From: Amoebidium appalachense
Lineage: Eukaryota; Ichthyosporea
Assembly: GCA_963693365.1 (NCBI GenBank)
Contig: CAVNZM010000010.1
Span: 7,564,001-7,628,000 of the forward strand
Length of the DNA stretch: 64,000 nt
Reading direction: 5' to 3'
In this document: one piece after another, positions 25,168-37,000 of the stretch
How the letters are laid out: every line of letters begins with the position of its first letter
Numbering within the stretch: the stretch's first letter is position 1
Notes under the pieces: model-generated
Database searches by the model: none
Told to the model about the DNA's origin: nothing
What the model saw: only the letters and a program-made list of their open reading frames with translations
Made by a program: the position numbers and the translations under genes

Positions 25168-25857
25168 CGTGCATGTGTGTGCGTGTGCATGCGTGTGTGT
25201 GCATGTGTGTGTGTGTGAGTGTGTGCGCGCGCGCGTGTGTGCATGTGTGTGTGTATGTATGTATTTCCGTTTGTGCGTGTGTTTGTGCGTGCGTGCACGC
25301 GCACCTTTGTGTGTGTGTGTGTGTGCATCCACCTTAAAGTAGTCGAGCACATATGTGAATAGCTCTGGGTGGGTCTCTTTGGGGCCGGTCGGTTTGTGGA
25401 AGTCCACAAGGGTAGTCCTGTGCCCTCAAAATCAGCAAACACACAAGCAAAAAACAACAAAAGACAAAACATGGAAGAGAGACAAGCACAGGCATAGGGG
25501 GCTTCCCTTTTTATTTTCACCTTTTCACCTTGTTCCAAATCGCATACTTTTGGGTGGGTACCAGCCCCAGAGAGCCACTGCAAGGATACTGCAGAACGAC
25601 TCCCTTTTTTCGTTCCTTCCTCTCTATTATTCAAAGAATATCATTCATATGTATTGCAAGAATTAATATGAGTACCAGCTGAACATGGATTAACATATCA
25701 AACCTGTAGGGATAGACCTCCACGGGTTTCCACGGCGAAAGCAAATATCTGAACGCTCGTTGCAGAGCGCTCCTTGTTTATATTGAAAATGTATTGCTGC
25801 GCACTTTACAATTGAATAGTTTTGGTTAGTTATAGCGTGTTAGGGGGAGGAAAAAGG

Positions 25858-25888
<31 letters not shown>

Positions 25889-26532
25889 TATTTTGTAGAA
25901 TTCGCCGAGCAAGTAAATGAAAGTGAGATCATGGGCCTGCTTGTCAGGGACTCGGTGCTTGTGCGGGGAGTAAAGGCGGGGCGGGGCGGGGGGGGGGAGG
26001 GGGGGGGGAGGGGGGGGGGGGGGGGGGGAGGGGGGAAGGGGGGGGGGGGGGGGGAGGGTTTTGATGGTGACAGTGGGTACCTGATGCCAAATGAGCGAAA
26101 CAGAGCAGTGACCTCTGTGGCGCCTATCCACTTCTTGGAGTCGTACACGCTGTGCCCTAGCTGCTCACTCCCGGCTGCATCGAACCCTAAGGAAAGCCCT
26201 GTCAGTGCATGTGTGGGTCTCCAGCCCCATTGCTTTGCTGAAGACCCTTCATGAATTCAGAATACAATATTTGGGTTTTTCTTTGCGACGTGTTGAGGAT
26301 GCTCTGGTTCAAACTCCACTTGCTGATTGATGGACCTCCCCCCCCCCCCCCTTCCCCCCCCCCCCCCCCCTCCCTCCCCTCACCCTCCCCCCCCCCCCTC
26401 CCTCTCCCCCCCCCCCCCCCCCCTCCTCCTCCTTTCCCCCACAGGACACACTTCCTACTCACGAAAGAAAAGAATGGGGAGGGGGCGGGGGGGAGAGGGA
26501 AGGGGGGGGGGAAGGGGGGGGGGGGGGGGGGG

Positions 26533-26567
<35 letters not shown>

Positions 26568-27724
26568 GGCAAGTTACTGGGTACTGCAAGGCAATGATCG
26601 TTCAGGTAGTGAGGAAGTTAACACCCGCATGTGCCACAGCAGTGGGGCAAGACCGCAGCAAACAGAACAAAATAAAAACACCAGATGAGTACCGCATAGC
26701 CTGGCTCACCTTTAGCCCATGCGGCCTCGATGAACCGCTGAAGCTTTGGTATTTCGGGCACAAACCCGACACCTGAGCAGAGACATCATCAGCCCTAGTT
26801 CTATGTAATATTGCATGAAAAAACACCTTTCCTATTCCCCCAATCGAAGTTTGGAAATCCACCAGCAAGACAAAACTAATAATGCCCCTCGTATTGCTAT
26901 ATATAGCCCGACAATTAAGGCACACAACCGGAGACCGCTTGTTTTAATATTAGCCCACACTAATCTTGGTTTTGCTTATTATGCCTGGGATGGATGTTAC
27001 ACTACGCCTGATGTTGCCGCTTATGATCCCGGTATTAAAGAAACACTACCCCAGGTGTTGCTATTAATAACCCCGGTATTAAAGATATACTGCCCCTGAT
27101 AATGATATATATAAATTCTGGGGTTGAAACACACACTACAACTAGTGTTGCTACTCATATAACCTGGGCATATAAAACACGCCACCGCCCCCACCGTCAA
27201 ACAGTCGTTTTGCATAGTCCTCGTTCTGCAGTAGACAAGACGCCATCATCTGTGCAATAATCGAATTTAGTTTAAACCCAAAAAAGGGGGAAGTGCCCAG
27301 TCTGTCCCAGCTATCTCCCACTCGATTTTCATTAAACGCTATGGTTCTGCAGCGCTCCAATTAAAACGACAACGAAGAGCCCTAGCGTGTTTTACCATGG
27401 TGCTTCTGTGCCTACCCACCACCTTTCTTCCCGCACGCCGCGCCCCCTCCCCCCACCCTCTTACCTAAAAAAAAGGAAAAAGATAAAAAAGGGTGGGAAG
27501 AAGGGGGAGGGGGGGGAGGGGGGGGAGACCACAAACCAGAAAGAAGCAAAAACCATACACGCACACATCCACACCCACCCATACACGCACACATCCACAC
27601 CCACCCACCCACACGTGCACGCATACATACACACACATGCAGTCACCTTCACACCACACCTTCACAACTTCACACACACACACACACACACACACACCAC
27701 ACACACACGCGCGCGCGCGCGCAC

Positions 27725-27803
<79 letters not shown>

Positions 27804-27894
27804 TCCAGGCAGCTGCATGCACGCACGCACACACGGACGCACACCGAACCATTCAAAAACACACACATCCCGACTTTCAACCCTCGTCCTCTAA

Positions 27895-27954
<60 letters not shown>

Positions 27955-28318
27955 GGGTCGACAGTCCAAATGAATTCATGAAACAACCACGCCCATCCTC
28001 CCAAGAAACATACACCCCGCACATGCCACAGCCTTTCTGCCATTTCCCTTACCTGTATGTTTCTGTAGCCACAACCCCACCCCCTGTCACCAAACGAGGA
28101 TGCATAGTGGACTGTAGGGGAGCAAACATATCCCCTCACGATGCCGGGGGGTAGTCGTGGGCTGCTGTAGATCTGTCGCAGCATTTCGACCACACCTGGG
28201 CAGAAGATAGCGGAAGGGAGAACGATTAGCAAGAACTCACAGACAGTGACAAGAGAAATCAAGCTACACCACAGAATCTCTAGAGCACCAAAAACAGTTT
28301 GATATGCCCCAAACATGA

Positions 28319-28349
<31 letters not shown>

Positions 28350-28778
28350 GCCCACACACACACACACCCTTCTCTGCCCTCGGGGAGGGAGGGCCCAGGT
28401 ACCCCCAGCAACCTGTCCCACCCAACATCGTCCATCAAACAACCTTTCAAATATCCATCTCCATGCTCACAAAGCCTTCAAAGCATGCATCACACATTCT
28501 CCCCTCCCCCCTCCCCCCCCCCCCCCCCCCTCCCCGCGCCTCCCTCCCTCCCCCCCCCCCCCTTCCTCCTCCCTGCGCGCATTCCCACTCGAAATAAAAA
28601 ACCCCGTTTCCCGACTTTGGGTACCCGTTCTCGTGCCCCCCTCCCCCCCCCCCCCTCCCCCCCTCCCCCCTTCACCCCTATAAACAGACACACACACACA
28701 CCCCCCCCTCCCCCCAACACACACCCACATACCCCCCCCCCCCCCCCCCCAAACACACCCACCCACCCACCCACCCAC

Positions 28779-28856
<78 letters not shown>

Positions 28857-30302
28857 CCCACCCACACCCACACCTTGTGTGCACACCGTTTCGTCAGCCT
28901 TGCCTGTAGCCAGTGACTCCTTGAGAGCACTAGCCCTCCTATGGTAGTCCCCTGCACTGATGCGTCGCCCAGCTGCCTTTTCCAGCTGCTGTTTGTACTG
29001 ACTGGCATACCCTCCCTCCTTGCTGTCGTACCCATACTGCTTCTGCAAGAATACAAAGGAGGTTATGGAGTTGCAGTTAGAGCAGTTATGTGCTGCTACC
29101 CCAGGCGCTTTAGGGCTACACAGGGTCTATAAAAAAGATGAAGAAGAATATGGCAACAGACGACTACATTAGACTCCGAAGAGGACCTGTGGTCTTTTTA
29201 TACCATATCCCCCACTCCTCCCCCCGCCAAAAAAACCCCTCCCTACAAACCTAGTGCCCCCCCCCCCCCCTCACCCCCCCCCCCCCCCCCCCCTGCCCCT
29301 TCCCCTGCTCCCTCCAGACCCACACACACACGCACACACCCAGTTAGCTCTATCTCTGCTCCCTGTGATGGCCCGTAGCACACCTCCCCCCCCCCCCCCC
29401 CCCCCTCCCCTCCCACCCACCCTCCCCTCCCCCCTCCCCTCCCAATCTCCTTCCCACCCTCCCCCAGCTCCCCTTCTTTCACAAACACATTCCCGATCGG
29501 AAATCTATGGAGCATTCGACTTTCAAACGTGGGAATATTGCTTAATTTCGGTATAGAGTTTGCTAAACATGATCCTTTCTTTATCGTTGTTTATGTGCCG
29601 TGGCAAATGTGCCGGGAAACGTGAAGGTGGAAAGACGGCGCAAATGAACGTGTATGGCTGGAGCAACAGAGCGGATGAACTTGTGAAGGGTTAAAGGCCA
29701 GGCACACTTGGCAAGTGTATGATGAGGGAATGTGCCAGTAAACATGTGCATGGTCATGAAAGGAGAGAAGCACAAAGCAGGCGGAGTGGTGTGGCTGGTT
29801 GGTGGTTGGAAGATGGTGGTGGTAATAATAATGGTGTGTAGGTGTGTGTGTGGGTGCGTGAGGTTGGGGGGGGGAGGGGGGGGGAAGGAGATGAGCTGAG
29901 GTCCAACATCCATTCCCAAGTTAACAAAGAAAACACACAAAGAGAGATTATGTTGCTCTGAAAGGGCAACACACAGACCCACCTGTAGCTCCTTGAACTG
30001 TCGGTCCACCTCCTCCAGCTTGCTTGTCGTGTTCTCGTGCTCTTGCTGGTGATGGTTGTAAAGAGATAGCAGCACCCAGTCCCCACACTCGGGGCAGGCA
30101 ACTCCTGTGTGAAATATTGTGTGCAGGGCGGAATTAATCACAAAGACAATTATTGAAGCGAGAGAAAGGGGTGTAGGCAGAGCACGGGAGAGGTCTGGTG
30201 CATGTGTGTGTGCGCGTGCGCGTGCTGTGTATGTGTGTATATGTGTGTGTTTGCGCTCGCGCGCAAGTGTCTGTGTGTGTGCGCGCGCATGCGTGTGCTT
30301 GT

Positions 30303-30343
<41 letters not shown>

Positions 30344-30352
30344 CGTGTGTGC

Positions 30353-30387
<35 letters not shown>

Positions 30388-30821
30388 CACGTGCGTGTGT
30401 GCGCGCACGTGTGTGTGTGTTGGTGTGTGTGTGCATGCCTGCAAGCGTGCGTGCGTGCGAGCGTTGCGTACGTCCGTGTGTGCATGTGCACTTGCATAAA
30501 TGTGTATGAAAAGTGGGGAGGGGGTTCCGAGGGGGTGGGAGGGGGGGGAGGGGGGGGGGGGGCACTTAGAAATAGACACAGGCAAATGTCAACAAGCTTG
30601 ACCAGTTGCTGAGCACTTGTATGGTGCCAAACTCTACACAGAACACAACACTACGGTGACCCATCCCACCAGTTAACACTGCACCCACCTTCCTCATCCC
30701 CATCAGACTGAGGGAGACCTGCTACAGGTGCTGGCGCCGGCGGACCGTCAAAGTGCTCATTTACGTGAGCGGTAAGTAGCACTTCATCCTTTATCTCCAA
30801 ACCACACATAGGACAGCTCAT
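22144..30821 (-). CDS. ZUP1: ZUP1-type zinc-finger deubiquitinase (peptidase C78 family), complete, 12 exons
   Basis: Exons: 30821-30689, 30104-29983, 29042-28874, 28195-28053, 27249-27195, 26772-26710, 26186-26081, 25417-25333, 24494-24401, 24023-23874, 23283-23216, 22179-22144. All borders are GT..AG with matching phases, giving 407 residues. Residues 3-24 (CPMC..HVNEH) and 48-67 (CPEC..HH..EH) are C2H2-type zinc fingers, followed by a helical linker that aligns with the ubiquitin-binding region of animal ZUP1. The peptidase has catalytic Cys183 in [11 protein letters not shown], His325 in [11 protein letters not shown] and Asp349 in [26 protein letters not shown] and the C-terminus ([11 protein letters not shown]) follow the human order and spacing. 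Known family members cleave K63-linked ubiquitin chains and act in genome stability. Human ZUP1 is longer with four fingers; this one has two. The initiator ATG follows TTTTAG, so a 5' UTR intron is likely. Very confident. Confidence 0.95.
22351..22399. repeat. T24 followed by G25 in ZUP1 intron 11
   Basis: T-run abutting a G-run. More G-rich and C-rich blocks follow to 22534. Confidence 0.93.
22971..23055. repeat. (GT)n passing into (GC)n in ZUP1 intron 11
   Basis: About 65 bases of GT followed by an alternating GC stretch at 23035-23051. Alternating purine-pyrimidine DNA of this kind can adopt Z-form. Confidence 0.9.
26987..27190. repeat. Degenerate AT-rich tandem array, unit about 45-48 bases
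   Basis: Units of the type GTTGCTATTAATAACCCCGG followed by TATTAAAGAAACACTACCCC recur four to five times with many substitutions (for example near 27012, 27057, 27102 and 27146). The array fills most of ZUP1 intron 5, the only ZUP1 intron without a long G/C homopolymer. Confidence 0.65.
27897..27952. repeat. Poly-C tract, 56 bases, in ZUP1 intron 4
   Basis: Uninterrupted C run followed by GGGGG. CA, GA and (GC) microsatellites occupy the rest of the intron at 27670-27803. Confidence 0.95.
28781..28850. repeat. (CA)n microsatellite in ZUP1 intron 3
   Basis: About 70 bases of CA next to the donor of ZUP1 exon 3. Confidence 0.93.
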
Positions 30822-30831
30822 TCTCACTAAA

Positions 30832-30897
<66 letters not shown>

Positions 30898-30922
30898 TGT
30901 GTGTGCGTGTGTGTGCGTGTGT

Positions 30923-30956
<34 letters not shown>

Positions 30957-30966
30957 CACCGTGTGT

Positions 30967-31015
<49 letters not shown>

Positions 31016-31100
31016 CGTGCGTGTGCGTGTGTGTGTGTGTATGTATGTGTGTGTGTGTGTGTGTGTCACTGTGTGTGTGTGTGTGTGTGTGTTTTTGTGT
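30832..31100. repeat. Compound (GT)n microsatellite upstream of ZUP1
   Basis: GT tract with GTGTGTCACCGTGTG and GTGTGTCACTGTGTG interruptions, directly upstream of the ZUP1 start codon and probably inside a 5' UTR intron. GT-rich sequence continues to about 31260. Confidence 0.9.
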
Positions 31101-31264
31101 GTGTGTGTGCGCGCAAGCGCGTGTGTGTGCGTGTTGTGTGCGTGTGCGTATGTGTGCCGGCCGCGTGCGTGCGTATCTGTGTGCGTGTGTCTGTGCGTGT
31201 CTGGATGTATGGTCGTGTGTGTGTTTGTGGGTGTTTTCCCACGTGTTTCCGTGTGCGTATAAGC

Positions 31265-31708
31265 TTATGTGTGCGGTGCTTGTGTCTCATTCACCCAGGT
31301 ATCCTAACCCTATGAAAGCCTGTTACAATACAGGTTAACGCCGAACCCTAGCTACAAAGCCAAACCCGGCAGCTTAGTGGTGGCAACACGATAAGCCTAC
31401 CCGGTCACAGTATTTAATAAAGTGGTCAACTCTATCAGCACAGCTCGTCTTTTCTGCAAAACCTATACCCAGGGGGTAGATCCGAGCCAAACTAGAACCT
31501 TGTAGAGGCGATGCCTCGTATACTTTCCCGCCTACGTATGCTTTAGAAGAAATAAAAACGCAACATCAGCGCAAGTAGCTCGTGAAGTAACTTCTGACTG
31601 AGACTGACAAAAGTTTAGTTTGAGCTTGGAAAGTGAAAGCGCGCCAATATTTTAGGACAGCCAATCAGAGCACAATGACATGATCGTGACGTAACTAGGC
31701 TGTGGGCC
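31265..31708. promoter_or_regulatory. Unique region between ZUP1 and a possible plus-strand gene
   Basis: Probable promoter/5' UTR region of ZUP1 and possibly of a plus-strand gene. It carries CCAAT at 31644-31648 and 31671-31675 and a CRE-like TGACGTAA at 31687-31694. Each motif alone is expected a few times by chance, so the grouping is only suggestive. Confidence 0.35.
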
Positions 31709-32482
31709 ATGGCAGTGCGCCTATGCCAGCATGACATGTATCTACTGCCAGCGTGCAAATCTTGTGATGTATCTACATTGCAGCCGTCTGGAGCCGTGAT
31801 GTCTGCCGGTGTGTTGAGCGTTGTCACGTACCCTTTGCCGCCGAATCCCTCCCCTCCCTCCCCCCTCCCCCCCCCCCCCCCCCCCCCCCCCCCCCACCAC
31901 CAACACCACCACCACACACATTCATACCCCCAACTCCTCCCCCTTCCCCTCCCCCCTTCAACCCCGCTTCCCCCCCCACACCTCACCCCATTCAACCCGC
32001 CCTTAACACAAAAGCACCCACGTTCACGCACACAGTGGCGTTTGGATGTCGATCTCTCCTCAGGCTGGCAGAGGGCTTAAATACAGTACATGTTCCACCA
32101 GTTTCACTACCAAAGAGCTCTTGCTTTTTGCGGTCTCCCTATCCTATCTTTTTCCCGGCACACTCTGAGTGTCATTTTCCCGAAACGGTTGGCACGGTGG
32201 CCTAGTCTCACCTACGGTTTGTCTCTTTTTACATGGCACGTGCCTGCACACTTTGCCTGTTTCCAGGCTTCAACTCCTCGTTCCCATCTTGGATCTCAAC
32301 GGGCACATGTTTATGATTACCTCAGCAGCGGCCGCACTGCTACAGAAGTAACTTACTGTCGATGCCTATGTAGTTTCAGGTCGCCGTGTTTAAATTGCAT
32401 TGCAGCCACAGAACAGGCAATTGAGCACGCTCCCATGAAGTTTCGTGAAAATAAAAGCACCCTTTTGCAGGCAGGATCTTAA
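31709..32482 (+). CDS. Doubtful small gene downstream of CCAAT/CRE-like elements
   Basis: An ATG 15 bases after a CRE-like site opens a frame (MAVRLCQHDMYLLPACK...) that can leave at a donor AC|GTACCC (about 31828, phase 2). A second exon after TTTCCAG (about 32269) reads LQLLVPILDLNGHMFMITSA with a matching phase-2 entry and exits at CAGAA|GTAACT. A third exon (from about 32391) reaches a TAA at 32480-32482. The phases agree, but the last intron would be only about 33 nt. A 130-codon frame from 32090 covers much of the same DNA, and nothing resembles a known family. AATAAA occurs near 32450, inside the last exon. Treat as a hypothesis. Confidence 0.22.
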
Positions 32483-33451
32483 GCTATAAGCATCATGCCC
32501 AATAACATAGGTCGCCCTTCGAAATATGGCAACCTACTAAGGCACACACGCATGTGACTTCACACACTGCATCCACGTGTTTTCACCTACAAACCCACGC
32601 ACGCACGGACGGACCCATGCATGTACGCACGTACACACAGACGGACATGCGCTTATGCACACGTCCGGCAATGCACGAATGCACTTACCACATCGTCAAA
32701 CATGCGGCACTCGATCACACACCACTTGCACGTACTCACGCATATAAACCCACACGTACGCATGCACGACACCCACACATCCATACACACCCACAAATAC
32801 ACACGCACACACGTTAAGGTTTTTTTACAATGGCATTTTTTTTTTATTCAGACACTGGACCCCGGCTCCTTCTTCCCCCTCCCCCCCCTCCCCCCCCCCC
32901 CCCCCGCCCCACCCCTACCCCCCCCCATACACACACACACCCGCCCCTTCCCCCAGGTCCTTCCCCTCCCCCCTCCCCCCCCCCTCCCCCCCCCCCCCCC
33001 CCCCCAACCCCACCCCCAACAAACCGTCATGACTATGCCTGTCTCCTTGTACGTGAATGTACGTGTGTTTTGCAAAGCCTTTGGAACCCTGCGGGAGGAG
33101 TCAACACATGTGTGCGTGTGTGCGCGTGGGTGGGGGGGGGGGGGGAGAGGGGGGGGATATGGAAGAAGGTGACACTGCTCAGTGCAACATGGCCCAGCCT
33201 CGAGGCGAGCCTCGCGCGCGAGATTTTAGAAAGAAAAGAGGGGGGGGGGGGGAGGGGGGGGGTGTTGGAGTGCAGACTTACGCTCACTCCACAATATGTG
33301 TATGTTAGCTTTACAATTGGTTCCGTGTACACAGACACACGCTGACACTCGATCACCACATGCACATCTGCATAGTTGAGGAATGTTGCCAATTGTGTTT
33401 TGACTGCAAACGATTGGTTCACTGGTCCCAGAGATCTCTAAATGAAAGTAA
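32483..33451. other. Gene-free interval
   Basis: CA/ACGC-rich patch at 32535-32815, poly-pyrimidine and C-rich blocks at 32875-33005, G-rich blocks at 33130-33160 and 33240-33262, and short unique stretches. No frame is supportable. Confidence 0.6.
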
Positions 33452-33657
33452 CCAATCCGATTAGCGCCTGGCATCCGGATTACATTCCAGACTGCTGCCC
33501 CACGGGTATATAAACCACGGCTCTGCCAGGTGCAGAAATGGAGTTCAGTCATGGAGTTAACACACTGAAAGCAGTAAAAAACGGGTCAGCGCCCAAGCGC
33601 GCCACGACGACCCTAGTCACAGCGGACTCTACTTCCAACAGGGGGAACCGAAGATGA
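33452..33657 (+). promoter_or_regulatory. CCAAT plus TATA promoter immediately before a 39-codon open frame
   Basis: CCAAT at 33452-33456 is followed by TATATAAA at 33507-33514. The next ATG (33538) opens a 39-codon frame ending TGA at 33655-33657 (MEFSHGVNTLKAVKNGS...). A start site 25-30 bases after the TATA box would coincide with the ATG, so the leader would be almost absent, or the real start codon lies in a later exon. AATAAA on the plus strand at 34006-34011 could end such a transcript. Confidence 0.3.
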
Positions 33658-33948
33658 TAGTACGGTGGATGCTTGGAGGGGTGAGGACCGTTCTCTAAGT
33701 GCATATACACAATGTGGGCAGGGGGGGGGGGAGAAGGAGTTGGTAGGCAGCGGAGCAGGAGACTCTTGGTCCAAAATCCAAGCCGCGAGTATTGAAGAAT
33801 CTCGGAAACGGGACGGGGGGAGGGGGTGGGGGTGGGGAGGGGAGGGGGGGGGGAGGGAAGGGTACAATGGCGCCATGACGAGCTCGGAAAGAAATTTAAA
33901 GTGGGTAGATCGTGATCGATCTGATCCCAGAGTATTGTGGCAGCTCAC

Positions 33949-33954
33949 TTTATT
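33949..33954 (-). terminator. Candidate poly(A) signal of the 1333-residue gene
   Basis: AATAAA on the minus strand, 140 bases after the TAG stop at 34093-34095. Confidence 0.5.
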
Positions 33955-34092
33955 ACGTATCACTGTATACATAATCGATATCCGATGCACTCATTTTGCT
34001 GCAAAAATAAAACCAGCAGGTATATACGTACACACAAAGTATCTTCCACATATGCCATCATCAATATATATTGATAAAACCCGGCATACCTG

Positions 34093-37000
34093 CTAATAAA
34101 AACGTTGAGCCTCCCCATCCTCACCCAGAGCTAGCACCATCCTCTGGGCCAAGCGCCCAACAGAAGGAGACTTGCACAGAGACAGTACAGCGTCCCTCCA
34201 TGCAGGGTAGATTCTGCCTGTGCCCATCTTCCTCGTGGCATCTTCCCTGGCCCGGGGTTTCACCTCACTCAGAAGCCCCAAAGCCAGTAGGGGGGTCATG
34301 TGGTGGCGCGTGTCTGCCGCCAACCCTTGTGCTCTTGTAATGCACCAAAGGGCCCTCTCCTCAGCTCCCACCAAGACGGGAGCAAACAACAGCATTGCTC
34401 TGTGCAGCAACGGCATGGCAGACTGCAGGGTGGCAGGTCCAAGACTGCCTGCCTCACCCAGCCACACCACGGCGGCATCAATGAGCTGCTGAGTGCTCGC
34501 ACTGCCACCTCGCATGCTGCCAGCACGCAGCAGTACACACTCCTCCCACAGGCCTGCCCACCCACCAAGCATGTCGGCAACCCTTGCAGCCAGCTGGGCT
34601 ATACCTGGAGGGGGGTAGATGGTGTCCGTGACAGACTCCACCAGAATCTGCACCAATTTCACCACACAAGTGTTGCTGCCGCCACCTTGAGGCACCCCAG
34701 CCGGTTTTGGCATGTTTTCAAGGGCGGTGCAGTAGTCAATGTCAGTGCCGGCACTCCCCAACAGCATGGTGAGCAGACCCTCAACCGCCGCATGCAAGGT
34801 GGGCGAGGTTTGCTGGTCCACACCAGAGGCTCCCTCCAATGGGCGCAGGCACACCCGTAGTGGCGACCATGCTAGTGACGTAGGACTCATATCGGCCACC
34901 AGCACATCCGCAAGCAGGGTTGGAATGGTGCTGCTACCCAGCGCAGTGAGGCACCAATTGGTCAGTGCTGTCTCTGCAGCGTCGGCCAGATCCAATCTTG
35001 TGAGGTGGGGGGTCCACAGTGCCCTGATCAGGTCAGTCAGGCACCGTAGGTAGAGGCCCTGCATGTCTGGGCCCACTTGATGGCTCCGTACGCCAAGCAT
35101 AGCCCGCAGCATGCGCACGGCCCACACTCCCTTGTCTGCATTTGCAGGCTGGGCTAGCCGAGCCTGGTCTGGCTCAACATCCTCCCCACTGCCTGTGTCA
35201 AGATCGCCTTCGCCATCGTCATTGCCAGCGCCAGCGCCATCACCATCGCCATCGCCATCTGCATCTTCCGACCGGCCCACCAACTGGCTGCCACCAATAC
35301 TGCCATCTGGTGCCGAGGGCACATAGAGGATAATGTCGTGCTGCAGTGCCTCCAGCTGGGCCAGGAACTGTGGGTCGGCGGCCAGAGAGCCGCGCAGCAG
35401 CAGCTGCAGCAGCACAGCCGCCTGAATGTCGCGGTGCACGGCCGGGTTCCCCAGCATGCCCACCACCGTGGCCAGGGCCGTGCCGTGGCCGTGCTGGGCC
35501 AGCAGGGAGGCCAGCATCTTGCGCACACTCACCCCCTGTGCACGCGGCAGCGCCTCAAACAGCAGCGACTGGAAGGCCGAGAGCTGGACGTGGTGGTGGG
35601 CGGTGAGGAGCATGCGGCGCACAGCAAACAGCAGCATGCTGGTGACCTTGCCCCATGTCGGGTTGAGCAGGGTGTCCACGGCACACTGCAGCACAACCAG
35701 TGGCCGGTCCAACCTTGCCATGCTGAGGAGCGCCGCTGCGTGGGTGCTGATAGTGGGCATGGGTGCCATCTCGGTGTCTGTTGATGTGGGGGGTACCGGC
35801 CGGGGAAGGAAGGGCTCAAAGGTAGTCATGTTACTGCACAGTAGCCCACCGAGGGTAGCCATGGCCGAATGCACCACGTAGCCAGCCTGGCTGCCACGGC
35901 CATACGTGCTGAGCACACGGTAGGCAATCTGTGGATTGGGGCCATCCGTTACGTTTTCAGCCAAAGCCGCCACCTGGGCCAACAGCAGCCTGGCATAAGT
36001 CTGCTCGTGGGCCGGAAGCCACATGTGGGTGCTGGTAGGTCCCCGCATGGTGGGCACGGTGCTGCGGGCCTCCATGATGCCCAGCACGGGCCCTAGCAGT
36101 TGCTGCTGCTGCCGCCGCACGTGCTGGAACACAGCCCGGCTGGCCCCCAGCCAGTGGCCAGCCCCGACCAGCCGGGCTACACGCTGGCTGCGCTCAGGCT
36201 CAGGCACCTGCCGGCCGATGTAGCAACCCAGTAGGGAACACACCATGTCGACATAACTCACACTGTACCCTGCTGGTGGCCCTTCATAGTTGGTGTTCGA
36301 GTCCAGGTCCCAGCTCTGGGTGTTGGACGAGGGATGGATTGTGATGCAGTCATCTATGGCCTTCTCCACCAGCACCATAATAGACCCATACATGTGGGCC
36401 TCCTCCCCAAGAACCTCAACCATCCGGTAGAGGTCGTGGTAGGCCTTAACATATGCCTCCCTTACAACAGCACCGGGTGACCCTGCCGAGGTGCACTCCA
36501 TGTCACCACCTTCACCATAGCTGCTCTCAGCACCTGCCGGTATGGGCTGGGCAACTCCTTGCAGGAGAAAGGGTCGCAGGCCCTCACACCGTGCTTGCAT
36601 GATGGGTACGTTGATATCTATCGCCACTTGCTCGATTGTGCGTTGGAGAGGTGTCGTCTTGGTGTTGCGGTTGAACAGCCGGCCGAACACAACACCCCCG
36701 TCGATGATGTGTATGTCCTGGTAGGGCATATACACGTAGTCAATGCCCTTACACACGCTGTGAAGTTGGCGAATCAACTGCGTAACTAGAAGCAGGCGGT
36801 TGCGGATATGCGTGGTTTGGTCCGTCTCTGTCGTCGAGAATCGAGGAAGGGTGGATGCAATCGCGGATAAAAACCCCAAGGTGCTGAAATTTACTGCTGC
36901 ACTCCCAGAAAATACGGCCTGGCACAGAAGACCCGCGAAGGTCTCCAGTGTGCCGTAGTGCCGTTCATCCCATAGCCACCCCGGTACTGCGGTTGCTCCA

